DNA of 37,052 nt from positions 1 through 37,052 of the forward strand of contig JACMPD010000177.1 of assembly GCA_014377675.1 (NCBI GenBank), written 5' to 3'. Position numbers and translations under genes: made by a program. The notes beneath the pieces are model-generated. The model had not been told where the DNA came from. It saw only the letters and a list, made by a program, of their open reading frames with translations, and ran no database searches. The stretch is from Taibaiella sp. (GTDB lineage: Bacteria > Bacteroidota > Bacteroidia > Chitinophagales > Chitinophagaceae). Below, in pieces: positions 1-9,042 of this stretch; the first letter of the stretch is position 1; each line of letters opens with the position of its first letter.

Positions 1-2807
1 ACCCCCCGCTGCCAGTAAGTGGTGTTGTTAGACATGTCTGGGTCGGTTATCCTGGTAGCAGTAACAGACACCGTATTTCTAACCGTATCGCTTGCAGTGG
101 CTGTAGTATGCACCATGCCTTTTACAACAGCGTTAAATTCAAACAGGGAAGCCACATTAGCAAAGTGCCAGGTAATTACATTACCCGAAACGCTTGTAGG
201 AGCAGGACCAGAAGATATGCCTGCATAGTTAAGTATTGTATCGAGCGTAAGGGTTACTGTGGCGCTAAGGGTATCGCACATATAGCCGTAAGGGTTACTG
301 GCAGTAATGGCCAATAAAGCCGTATCGCCCGGCCTGAAACGGTCACCGGTACCGGAAGTATACATATCAACTGTGGAAGGCGAGGTGCAGGTAAAGCCCA
401 TGTTTTGCACATAACTGCCTCCTGAAGCCGTAAAGGAGAAAGTACCCGTAGAAGGGCAGGACGCGGCAAGTGTAGTAGCAGTTGAAGTGCCCGTAAAGTA
501 CGCGGCCGGGTCAGCAATAATAGTATAGGAATAGCCGTCAACTACATTAGCGGAGAAATACCCGGTATCATTGCACCAGCCATAAACCGTATCAGAAAGG
601 GCAGGATTAATGATAGCGTAAGGCCAGTAGCCCAGCTTACTTTCCATTGGCTGGTGGGTGCAATCAGCATTGGTATCTATGTAAAAAATACCGGTAACGG
701 GTGAGCAGCTGGAACCCAGGATAAACGTGCCAACACTCATGGAGCTGGTATAACTTAGTGCAGTTACCGTAACAGTGGGTGTAAAACTGCCTGACATAGT
801 GTAGGTATGCAAAAGAGTACCCGCATTAAAAGTAAAGCTGCCCCCACTTGTATGGATAACAGGCAGCGTAAATGTAGATATGGTACCATCGCCATAATTA
901 ACAGTTACCGAAACGGTTGTGGCCAGCACGGCAGAATCATAAAGCGAGCCTGAAAGTGAGAACCTGTCAGTAAAGGGCAGATGGCAGTACATAGGGGCAG
1001 AAGCGGTATCAGAGAAATATACTGATATTGAACCGCCGCTACAGCTGTTAGGCATCTCGGGCGCATAAGTTTCCCGTGAAAACAACCCGCTTGAAGTAAC
1101 CGCACGGACATACTGGCGGTAGACGCCATAAGGGTAAAGGTGAGAGATAGTATCGTGAAAATAATAGGTGGAGCCGGACAAGGTATAGGGCACTTTATGC
1201 ATTTCATAAGGTAAACCTGCGTGATCATTATTAAGCACTATGTATACCGAATCTCCTGCCGATGGCGTGCCGGTAACCCTGCCCCAGATTGTATGTGTTA
1301 TCCTCGCCGGGTTAGAGCAATAGCCGCTTGTAATGTCATATTGCACGGAGTCTGTAGTAAGCGCTGTAATGCCACTACCGCAAATATTTCCAATAGTTAC
1401 AGTGGGCGCGTTAATCACATCAGTATATCCGCCAAGTGTAGCCACTGTGATTGTTGGGGTGTATACGCCCGGCACGTGGTAGGTGTAGCTGCCGAGGTTG
1501 CTGATGGTATCACCAAAGCCATAAGTGCTGCCGCTATAGGTATAAGGCAGCGTATAAGTAGTAACAGGGTTTGGCGTAAATTCACCCCAGTTAACCGTTA
1601 GGTGTACAGAATCAGTTGAGGAAGGAGTACCATTCACCGTGCCATGTATACCAATATTTACTGTTGCAGGCAACGTGCACGTGGCTGTGGCCAAGCTATC
1701 GGTAGCAGAAAGCCTATTGATTACTGAAAATGGATGAAGTATTATACTGGTCCAACCACCAAGATAGGTGTAATAGATATTGCCGGCAGGGTCACTATAG
1801 ATACATTCAGCATCAATGGACATACTGTCTGCATTCGTGGTTGACCAGCTCCCACTTGAGTACATACCGGCCACTTTATTGATAATGCCGGTGGACGCAT
1901 CTATTTTCCTAATCACATAATTATAATCGTGGACATAAATATTACCACTTGGATCAATTCCCATTCCTTTAGGCATATATAATTGTGCAACCGTAGCGGG
2001 TCCGCCATCACCGCTGTTGCCCATTGTGCCATTTCCTGCTATCGTTGTAATGACGCCTGATGCACTTATCTTCCTTACCCTGTTATTGCCGTTGTCAGTG
2101 CAATAGATATTCCCGCTGTTATCTACTACTATGGCGCGGATACCATCCAGCCGAGCTGCCGTTGCCGGGCCGCCATCTCCTGCGAAGCCTGGTGAAGTAC
2201 TTCCTGCTACGGCACTGATGATACCAGTTGATGCGGTAACTTTTCGTATTTTATACGAACCGCTAATAAATATGTTTCCGTTGGTATCTACATATACAGA
2301 GGTAGGCTGACCAAGTCCGGCGCTTGTGGCCGCTCCGCCATCCCCTGAAATTGTGGATGAACCGTTTCCGGCCACCGTTGAAATAATGCCGGAAGAAATA
2401 TCAATTTTTCTTATCCTTTTAGAGTCGTCTGTCAAATATATATTGCCGGCCCTGTCAGTGCACAGTGTGCTTCGGCTCCCGGAGCTGACGATACCCGCAG
2501 CAGTGGCAGGCCCACCGTCTCCTGAATAAGTTGACGAACCATTACCGGCTATTGTGGTCAATATCCCGGTGCTGTGGTCTACACGGCGTACACGGTTGTT
2601 GTTCTTGTCAAAAATGTACAAGTTACCCGCGGTATCCATAGTAACACCTGTTGGCGTGTTAAAACGCGCCGCAGTGGCTGTTGCCGCACCGCCATCACCG
2701 CCAAAGCCGCCGTAGGTCCCGCCACCTGCCACTACACTTACAATACCGTGCTGGGCACTAACAATAAAGGGAAATAAGAGAATAAAGAATAGTAATGTTT
2801 TTTTCAT
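1..2807 (-). CDS. Secreted NHL-repeat protein with downstream PKD/Ig-like repeats; 3' end lies outside the window
   Basis: Reverse-strand reading from ATG at 2807 (MKKTLLFFILLFPFIVSAQHGIVSVVAGGGTYGGFGGDGGAATATAARFNTPTGVTMDTAGNLYIFDKNNNRVRRVD...) stays open to the window edge. Signal peptide, then about 5-6 NHL-type repeats of the form AGNGSSTxSGDGGPATxA...DxxGNIYxxDxxNxRVRKI. Missing from the ORF track because no stop falls in the window. Confidence 0.88.
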   Translation of the reverse strand, partial: MKKTLLFFILLFPFIVSAQHGIVSVVAGGGTYGGFGGDGGAATATAARFNTPTGVTMDTAGNLYIFDKNNNRVRRVDHSTGILTTIAGNGSSTYSGDGGPATAAGIVSSGSRSTLCTDRAGNIYLTDDSKRIRKIDISSGIISTVAGNGSSTISGDGGAATSAGLGQPTSVYVDTNGNIFISGSYKIRKVTASTGIISAVAGSTSPGFAGDGGPATAARLDGIRAIVVDNSGNIYCTDNGNNRVRKISASGVITTIAGNGTMGNSGDGGPATVAQLYMPKGMGIDPSGNIYVHDYNYVIRKIDASTGIINKVAGMYSSGSWSTTNADSMSIDAECIYSDPAGNIYYTYLGGWTSIILHPFSVINRLSATDSLATATCTLPATVNIGIHGTVNGTPSSTDSVHLTVNWGEFTPNPVTTYTLPYTYSGSTYGFGDTISNLGSYTYHVPGVYTPTITVATLGGYTDVINAPTVTIGNICGSGITALTTDSVQYDITSGYCSNPARITHTIWGRVTGTPSAGDSVYIVLNNDHAGLPYEMHKVPYTLSGSTYYFHDTISHLYPYGVYRQYVRAVTSSGLFSRETYAPEMPNSCSGGSISVYFSDTASAPMYCHLPFTDRFSLSGSLYDSAVLATTVSVTVNYGDGTISTFTLPVIHTSGGSFTFNAGTLLHTYTMSGSFTPTVTVTALSYTSSMSVGTFILGSSCSPVTGIFYIDTNADCTHQPMESKLGYWPYAIINPALSDTVYGWCNDTGYFSANVVDGYSYTIIADPAAYFTGTSTATTLAASCPSTGTFSFTASGGSYVQNMGFTCTSPSTVDMYTSGTGDRFRPGDTALLAITASNPYGYMCDTLSATVTLTLDTILNYAGISSGPAPTSVSGNVITWHFANVASLFEFNAVVKGMVHTTATASDTVRNTVSVTATRITDPDMSNNTTYWQRG

Positions 2808-2993
2808 AAAATGGTAGTTTGGTTTGGGTGTTTTTAAAAATTTGGCGCATCAAAAATCAAGATCCGCAAAAATGCATATAAGTTCAAAGTTAAAAGCAAT
2901 AATTTGAATTACAATAAACTATTGTGGGATTTTTTTTATTCTGTTGATATTACCGTTCTCTACCGATGCCATGAATAGCAGATTGATCAATGG

Positions 2994-3152
2994 CCGCCAG
3001 CGGGAGGCTTGCAACCAGTGGAGTTGAACAAGATGAATTTTTTTCGCAGCATCATGAAGAGATTAGCTCAATGCCTACAATTATTCAACTAATTCTCTGT
3101 CTCGGAAGCGGACGCTTCCTCATATTAGGACGAAGGGAGACCCTTCGACCAG
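2994..3152. repeat. REP-like palindromic repeat cluster, locus 1
   Basis: gccagcgggaggcttgcaaccagtgg (2994-3020 region), then two perfect small palindromes GGAAGCG-GA-CGCTTCC (3104-3119) and CGAAGGG-AGA-CCCTTCG (3131-3147) followed by ACCAG; same architecture as the cluster at 3992-4144. Confidence 0.6.
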
Positions 3153-3198
3153 ATGGGGGTTGCCACTACATAGTTTCATTTATTTATCTGTTTGAATT

Positions 3199-3909
3199 TT
3201 ACTTACTTAGCGGCGGCAGCACACCATTGTAACAGGCCACCGCCCTGCGCCGGTTTTGTTTTGCGTGTCCTTTAGTTATAGCGCCGTAAACCATGCCACC
3301 CAGCCCTACCAACTCAACGAGTCCGCCGGCGGCCATCCGCTTTCCATCTACACCCTGCGCGCTAAAACCGCTTCCAATAATAACAAAACCACCCAATACA
3401 CACGCCAGGCCGGCTATTATTTTCGCATTACCGAGGCGGTCATTTTGCCGGGATAGCTTGAGGTAGTCAAATGCCGGAGTGCCAGGGGCAATAATTTTGG
3501 AAAGGGGTTTGTAATACATTTTGATTAATGAGTCATTCCCATTTGTAACGTATTCAAACTTATTCCCGCTACTACTTGTAGTACCATTAGAATACGAAGT
3601 TGTTGTAATAGTTTCCAGGGTATACACGTTAAGTTTGCCGGTATATATAAGCGGGATAAAAAAACTGCTGCTGGTCGGAAGGTATTGGTACTTTCCATCG
3701 CAGTATGCTGTTATATTAGTTCTGTTGTAAGATTTATTGTCTGCAATTATGTTAAAGGCAGTTTTTTTCACAGTTTCGGGGTGCAACACCGTCCCGTTCC
3801 TCAGCTTTATATACGGCTTTGGGTTGGGGTCAGGGTCTTCACCCATCTTTATAGTAGCGCACGACGACACGAGTACAAACAGCAGCAAAAGAAGATTTAG
3901 GTTTTTCAT
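3199..3909 (-). CDS. Putative lipoprotein, C-terminal hydrophobic glycine-rich segment
   Basis: ORF in track; likely start at internal Met (MKNLNLLLLLFVLVSSCATIKMG...) with a lipobox-like VSSC; hydrophobic stretch IIAGLACVLGGFVIIGSGFSAQG. Confidence 0.75.
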   Translation of the reverse strand: MKNLNLLLLLFVLVSSCATIKMGEDPDPNPKPYIKLRNGTVLHPETVKKTAFNIIADNKSYNRTNITAYCDGKYQYLPTSSSFFIPLIYTGKLNVYTLETITTTSYSNGTTSSSGNKFEYVTNGNDSLIKMYYKPLSKIIAPGTPAFDYLKLSRQNDRLGNAKIIAGLACVLGGFVIIGSGFSAQGVDGKRMAAGGLVELVGLGGMVYGAITKGHAKQNRRRAVACYNGVLPPLSK

Positions 3910-3991
3910 ATTTTTTTCGCCGCAAGGTAGTGTTAACGAAATGAATTTCAAAGCTTGTTGGCGGTTATAGCCACTGGATGTGTCCTATATC

Positions 3992-4144
3992 CATATTGTG
4001 GGTCGCAGCGGGACGCTTGCGACCAGGCAAATTGTAATCCCTGGTCGCCAGCGTCCGCTGCGACCCCAGTTTTGCAAGCGTCCCGCTGGCTGTGGAAGCG
4101 AGACGCTTACATATTGTGGGGCGCAGCGGGACGCTTGCGACCAG
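3992..4144. repeat. REP-like palindromic repeat cluster, locus 2
   Basis: 35-nt direct repeat catattgtggg[t/g]cgcagcgggacgcttgcgaccag at 3992-4026 and 4110-4144 (one mismatch), plus an inverted relative ggtcgccagcgtccgctgcgacc at 4043-4065. Each unit can fold (GGTCGCA...TGCGACC). Confidence 0.8.
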
Positions 4145-4150
4145 TGGGGG

Positions 4151-4266
4151 CTGGAAGCGTGGGGTTTCCGAAATTAAAAAACATTTACTGCTCAGCGAAT
4201 ATAGTAGCAAAAATGGAGCAAACTTATTTTAATTTTATGTTAGGGAAGCAGGTAGTTTCAGTTCAA
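4151..4266 (+). repeat. Interspersed repeat tail, copy A
   Basis: gaagcgt...aaaaaacatttactgctcagcgaatatagtagcaaaaatggagcaaacttattttaattttatgtt...agtttca; aligns by eye with copies at 7870 and 9043. Confidence 0.75.
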
Positions 4267-4309
4267 TACACAAATCTAATACCTCCTTTACGCAATAAAT
4301 AACCAATTT

Positions 4310-4317
4310 TACGTTTG
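4310..4317 (+). promoter_or_regulatory. Candidate Bacteroidetes -7 box (TAnnTTTG) for the downstream TonB receptor
   Basis: TACGTTTG, 16 nt before the ATG at 4334; no convincing -33 element was identified. Confidence 0.35.
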
Positions 4318-4333
4318 TTTATCTGCTAACACT

Positions 4334-6637
4334 ATGCACATGGTTTCCATAAGAAGTTTATTCATTGTTTTTTTACTGGGTGCCTTTAATATGGCGGCCT
4401 ATGCACAGCATATAACCATAAGCGGCTACGTAAGCGAACAAAAGAGCGGGGAGCGGCTCACCGGTGCTATTGTGTATATCCCCAGCCTTAATATTGGTGC
4501 GGCGAGCAATACTTTTGGGTTTTACTCCATCACTTTGCCTACAGGTACTTCTGCCGTAGCGTTGAGGGCTTCTTTTATTGGCTTTGAAACTTTTGATACT
4601 TCTGTGGCTACAAATGCCAATATTGAACTGAATATACAACTCAAGGAAGCCAAAGAGTTGAAGGAAGTTGTGGTAAAGGTAAGGAAGGAAGCAGCCATAC
4701 AGGAGAGAACCCAGATGAGCAGTATCAACCTCTCTATCCAGACTATAAAATCATTACCCGCGTTCCTGGGTGAGCCTGATATAATGAAGGCGATACAACT
4801 GCTGCCGGGCATACAGGGCGGCAACGAGGGTACATCAGGCCTGTATGTAAGAGGTGGCAGCCCCGACCAGAACCTTATTTTGCTTGATGGTGTACCGGTA
4901 TATAATGCAAGCCACCTGTTTGGTTTTTTCTCTGTTTTTAATACTGATGCTATCAGGAGTGTTGAGGTAATAAAGGGCGGCTTCCCCGCCCGGTATGGCG
5001 GCAGGCTGTCATCAGTAATAGATATTAATATGAAGGAAGGCGACAAGAATAAAATACATGGCGAAGGCGGCCTGGGGCTTATAGCATCGCGCCTTACCCT
5101 TGAAGGCCCGATACAAAAAGGAAAATCTTCCTTCATGGTCTCTGGCAGAAGAACGTATGTTGACGTGCTTGCCAAACCATTTATGAAAGGTGATAACAAG
5201 GGTGGCTATTACTTCTACGACCTGAATGGCAAGGTAAACTTTACGCTGGGCAAAAAAGACCATCTGTATGCCAGCGGCTATTTCGGTAATGATAAATTTT
5301 ATTTCAGCAATGTGAATAATGACGCCACTTCGCCATCTTCATTCAGCGGAGGGCTGCAGTGGGGCAATATCACAGGTGTAGGCCGTTGGAACCACGAGTT
5401 CAGCCCTAAATTATTTGGCAATCTTACATCTTATTACAGCAGGTATAAGTTCGTTATTTCTGCTAACAGCAGCAGTACAGATAATGGTGTGAAGGATGAA
5501 TTCCAGTTGAAGTACACATCAGGCATCTCTGACGTTGCCGCCAAGTACGACCTTGACTTCTTTCCCTCGCCCAATCACTTTATAAAGGCGGGGATTGGTG
5601 TTATTTCCCATACTTACACACCGGGTGTGCAACAGACAAAAATATCTTCGGGTGGCCTAAATCAGGATACATCGGTTGGGCCGGAGCCGATACTGGGTAA
5701 TGAAATGGAAGCCTACATAGAAGATGATATACACATAAGCTCACGGATAAAGGTAAATGTAGGCATACATGCCGCAAGGTTTGATGTAAGGAATAAAAAC
5801 TATAACTCATTGCAGCCGAGAGTCTCTGCCCGCTATCTTATTAACGAAAAGCTAAGCGCGAAGGCATCTTATGTGCAAATGACGCAGTTCATCAACCTGC
5901 TCACCAATAGTTCGGTGGGCCTGCCGACAGACCTTTGGGTGCCCTCAACTGACAGAATACCGCCACAACAGTCGCAACAGGCGGCTGTGGGACTGGCTTA
6001 CACCCACAAAGCGGGTATAGAAGTAAGCCTGGAGGGTTACTACAAAACCATGGACAACCTGGTAGAATATAAGGAAGGCACCAGCTTTTTTAACAGCAGC
6101 ACCAATTGGGAAGATAAGGTGGAGGTAGGTAAGGGCTCCAGCTACGGAGCTGAGGTATTTCTGCAAAAGAAGAAGGGCAAATTTACCGGGATGCTGGGCT
6201 ATACGCTCTCCTGGACCAACCGCACTTTTGCCAATCTGAATAACGGGCAGACCTACCCTTACAAGTATGACCGGCGTAATGACTTTAAGGTAGCCGGCAT
6301 CTATACCCTAAGCGATAAAGTAGAATTCAGCGCCGAGTGGGTATACGGCACAGGCAATGCTATAACCCTGCCTATCGGTTATTACCAGGGAGTTAACGGG
6401 GAATCAATAAAAGTATATGGCAGCCGCAATGGCTTCAGAATGCCTTCTTATAACCGGGGCGATGTAGCGGTGCGTTTTACAAAGAAAAAAGCAAGATGGG
6501 AGCGGGCCTGGATAGTGAGCGTGTACAATGTGTATAACCGACAAAATCCGTTTTTCATTTATGAAGACAATGGGGAATTTAAGCAGGTGAGCCTGTTCCC
6601 TGTAATACCTGCCGTTACTTATCAGTTCAAATTCTAA
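4334..6637 (+). CDS. TonB-dependent receptor with N-terminal carboxypeptidase-like regulatory domain
   Basis: Signal peptide; ITISGYVSEQKSGERLTGAIVYIPSLNIGAASNTFGFYSITLP; plug motif ...LPGIQGGNEGTSGLYVRGGSPDQNLILLDGVPVYNASHLFGFFSVFN; C-terminal beta strand ending in ...VTYQFKF. Confidence 0.95.
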   Translation: MHMVSIRSLFIVFLLGAFNMAAYAQHITISGYVSEQKSGERLTGAIVYIPSLNIGAASNTFGFYSITLPTGTSAVALRASFIGFETFDTSVATNANIELNIQLKEAKELKEVVVKVRKEAAIQERTQMSSINLSIQTIKSLPAFLGEPDIMKAIQLLPGIQGGNEGTSGLYVRGGSPDQNLILLDGVPVYNASHLFGFFSVFNTDAIRSVEVIKGGFPARYGGRLSSVIDINMKEGDKNKIHGEGGLGLIASRLTLEGPIQKGKSSFMVSGRRTYVDVLAKPFMKGDNKGGYYFYDLNGKVNFTLGKKDHLYASGYFGNDKFYFSNVNNDATSPSSFSGGLQWGNITGVGRWNHEFSPKLFGNLTSYYSRYKFVISANSSSTDNGVKDEFQLKYTSGISDVAAKYDLDFFPSPNHFIKAGIGVISHTYTPGVQQTKISSGGLNQDTSVGPEPILGNEMEAYIEDDIHISSRIKVNVGIHAARFDVRNKNYNSLQPRVSARYLINEKLSAKASYVQMTQFINLLTNSSVGLPTDLWVPSTDRIPPQQSQQAAVGLAYTHKAGIEVSLEGYYKTMDNLVEYKEGTSFFNSSTNWEDKVEVGKGSSYGAEVFLQKKKGKFTGMLGYTLSWTNRTFANLNNGQTYPYKYDRRNDFKVAGIYTLSDKVEFSAEWVYGTGNAITLPIGYYQGVNGESIKVYGSRNGFRMPSYNRGDVAVRFTKKKARWERAWIVSVYNVYNRQNPFFIYEDNGEFKQVSLFPVIPAVTYQFKF

Positions 6638-6659
6638 TAAGATGCAAACCAAATTGCCA

Positions 6660-6738
6660 CATCTTACACCGCCCTCAACCCCAGCCCTTCTCCCAAACGG
6701 GCGAAGGGAGAGCCAATGTCTGCGCATTCGCGCAGGTG
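6660..6738. repeat. Two intercistronic hairpins (possible intergenic repeat)
   Basis: CCCTTCtCCC-aaac-GGGcGAAGGG followed by perfect CTGCGC-ATTC-GCGCAG between the receptor and the DUF4249-like gene. Confidence 0.5.
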
Positions 6739-6795
6739 CCATCTGTAAACTTTTTATGCTACAATTTGATTTGCATTCTTTTAATCTGCCTCATT

Positions 6796-7722
6796 ATGTG
6801 TTTCAATAAAGTATTTTATACAATTGCCGCTACAGCACTACTCCTTTTTACAGCTTGCGAAAAAACAGTTAAGCTGAACGTGCCACCCCACACTCCCCTG
6901 CTGGTGTTGAATGCAACCATAAATGTGGGAGATACTCTTTTTGCAGCTATAAGCCGCACTGAGAGCATAACCGGCGGTGTCAACAGCGGACAGATATTTC
7001 CTGTAACCGGTGCCACAGTTGACTTATACACCAATGGCGTGCTAACTGAAACTATGACATACCGCGAGAGCGCCGGTGTGTATGCATCGCATGTGGTTGC
7101 TGAAGTTGGCAAAGAGTATACAATCAAGGCGGCTGCAAGCGGCTATACCAGCATATCAGCAACAACTAAAGCAGTATCAACTGTGGCTGTTACAGCCACA
7201 TCGCTTACCAGGAACGCAAGGAAAGACCAGGATGGTAATTTTCAGGATATGGTTACTATCAGCTTTACTGAGCCGGCAACTGAAGGAGACTTTTATGTGC
7301 TCAAAATTGCGCGTGCGCAAACCTTCCTGAATACCCAGGGCCAGAGTTACGAGCGGTTTTGCGTGAACACAAATGACGGCAGCATAGAAACAGTGAACAA
7401 CGACTATGTAGATGTGAATACCTGTGTAGACAATGATGGCATCTACCTGCGCGATTTGCTCTTTAACGGCCAGAAAAAGGAAATGAAGCTTTACGTTCCA
7501 TCGCACTTCTCAGAGCCGGTTGTAGTGGGCAGTGATACCTTCTACTATTTCATTCAGCTCAATCACGTAACAGAAGCAGGCTTCAGATATGAAAAGTCCT
7601 TACGGGCAGCGAGCAATTCCAATGGCGACCCTTTTGCCGAGCCCGCCAATGTATATACTAACGTAACCAATGGCTATGGCATATTTGCTATTTCCAGCTA
7701 TAGTGTGGAGGGGGTGAAGTGA
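6796..7722 (+). CDS. DUF4249-like lipoprotein
   Basis: Start MCFNKVFYTIAATALLLFTACEKTVKLNVPPHTPLLVLNATINVGDTLFAAISRTESITGG (lipobox FTAC); location directly after the TonB receptor fits the DUF4249 family. Confidence 0.85.
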   Translation: MCFNKVFYTIAATALLLFTACEKTVKLNVPPHTPLLVLNATINVGDTLFAAISRTESITGGVNSGQIFPVTGATVDLYTNGVLTETMTYRESAGVYASHVVAEVGKEYTIKAAASGYTSISATTKAVSTVAVTATSLTRNARKDQDGNFQDMVTISFTEPATEGDFYVLKIARAQTFLNTQGQSYERFCVNTNDGSIETVNNDYVDVNTCVDNDGIYLRDLLFNGQKKEMKLYVPSHFSEPVVVGSDTFYYFIQLNHVTEAGFRYEKSLRAASNSNGDPFAEPANVYTNVTNGYGIFAISSYSVEGVK

Positions 7723-7869
7723 TAATATCACTACTTATGGTTGCGGGGAGGGCGTTAAAGGGAAAGTTTGATGAATTGTGCCAACAAATTGTGGACGCTG
7801 GAGGCTTAGGTGTTCTTGTTTTTCTTTTCTTCCCCAGGGGTAGAAGCGAAGGACGCCTTTTCCAAAGAT

Positions 7870-8022
7870 TGGGAAGCTGGACGTTTTAGACCGTAAAAAA
7901 CATTTACCCCTTAGCAAGTAGAGCAGCAAAACGGAGCAACATATTTTAATTTTATGTTGCGGATGGGGGAGGTTTCAGTGTGGGGGACGAATAGGGAGGC
8001 TTTGGGGTGGGGTTCGCAGTGT
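7870..8022 (+). repeat. Interspersed repeat tail, copy B
   Basis: gaagctggacgttttagaccgtaaaaaacatttaccccttagcaagtagagcagcaaaacggagcaacatattttaattttatgttgcggatgggggaggtttcagtgtgggg; contains hairpin GCAACATA-ttttaattt-TATGTTGC. Confidence 0.75.
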
Positions 8023-8103
8023 AAAACAAAATGCCGGCTAAATTATACTACAGGGAAATAGCATATATTTGAATTGAATTGTGGTAAATTTGTCACTGCC
8101 TAT

Positions 8104-8340
8104 ATGAGGAAGCCACCAAAGTCCGAATTAGCAAAACTATTGGGCGTAAGTGAGGAGATTTTCCATAGAGAAATAAAACCATTGATAAAAAGATAATTTA
8201 AAGAAGAGCTATTGAATATTATGGATAAAACGGACAACCCGGATATTTGGCTTGATGATGACGACAATATAATTTTGGTAAACCCAAAGGATATTGGCAA
8301 AAGTTATGAAACAGGCCTCTCTATATTTTCATATAAATAA
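8104..8340 (+). pseudogene. Remnant resembling a polymorphic toxin C-terminal tip, interrupted by one in-frame TAA (8194-8196)
   Basis: Same-frame translation MRKPPKSELAKLLGVSEEIFHREIKPLIKR*FKEELLNIMDKTDNPDIWLDDDDNIILVNPKDIGKSYETGLSIFSYK*; the reading continues coherently past the stop. Layout resembles Rhs/T9SS effector tips with NPDIxxDxxGNIxLxNPxTGxxxxT; no full-length effector body precedes it. Confidence 0.55.
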
Positions 8341-8352
8341 ACAGGCAGGCAT

Positions 8353-8976
8353 ATGAACAGCTTTAGTATAGATGTACGGCTTGAAGGCAACAAATTCTAT
8401 CCTTCAAAACTACAGTCAAATGTTGCGGTACCGTTGACCATCTTATCAGAATACGGTAAAATTGCAAATAAAGGGAGGTATGCCGGGAAAGAGTCTCCAT
8501 TCGGTATGGCAGTTTTTCAATACCCTGTTTCAGGAAAAGATATCAACGAATCCCTTTACGATTGTTATGTAAAACTACTTAGCTGGAAAAAAATTCTGGA
8601 TGAATGTGGCGTTGAGGATGTTATTATTGACATTGGGAATGACGAAGACTATCCATTGGCTGTAACGTTTTCAAAAGAATTGATGAATGCTTTTAACTCA
8701 CTTAATGCAACAATTGAATTTCATACTGTAAGTAAGGAAAAGAATGCTGAAAAGATGAGGGATGGATACTTAATTGAGATATTGAAGAAAAACCCTTCCG
8801 TAACCAAAGAAAAATTACAAAAGTTAATAAACTTATCTCAAATGCATCCGTCCCTAAGTAAGGTAAATGCACTGTCATATTGGTTATTTCTTGGTTTAAA
8901 AAACAGTTCATTTGAACAGGATGCTGAAAATCACCTTAATGAATTTGATTTTTTTTGCGACAATCTTGTAGTGTAG
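8353..8976 (+). CDS. Hypothetical protein, candidate immunity protein for the upstream toxin tip
   Basis: Intact 207-aa ORF starting 12 nt after the upstream remnant; acidic, soluble, no signal peptide. Function inferred only from position. Confidence 0.7.
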   Translation: MNSFSIDVRLEGNKFYPSKLQSNVAVPLTILSEYGKIANKGRYAGKESPFGMAVFQYPVSGKDINESLYDCYVKLLSWKKILDECGVEDVIIDIGNDEDYPLAVTFSKELMNAFNSLNATIEFHTVSKEKNAEKMRDGYLIEILKKNPSVTKEKLQKLINLSQMHPSLSKVNALSYWLFLGLKNSSFEQDAENHLNEFDFFCDNLVV

Positions 8977-9042
8977 CAAATGCAAATGATTCTTCAATAA
9001 ATTATTACCCCACTTCGAAGCCAGCTTCGTGCATAGTTAGGT

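Noticed and set aside
1995-2705. Regularly spaced ccgccatcacc-type repeats that could suggest a CRISPR or tandem array
   Set aside because: They lie in frame inside the NHL-repeat gene and encode SGDGG; spacing varies and the intervening sequence is also conserved coding.
3965-4210. Minus-strand ORF over the palindrome cluster and copy A
   Set aside because: Its content is the repeat itself (VPLRPTICKRLASTAS...), best explained as DNA repeat. The similarity to 7735-7929 reflects repeat homology rather than a protein.
4522-5199. 225-aa minus-strand ORF inside the TonB receptor
   Set aside because: Antisense to a confidently assigned receptor; no start context or domain support.
8100-8300. 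66-aa minus-strand ORF over the toxin-tip remnant
   Set aside because: Antisense shadow; the plus frame reads coherently through the single stop and fits the layout with the downstream gene.
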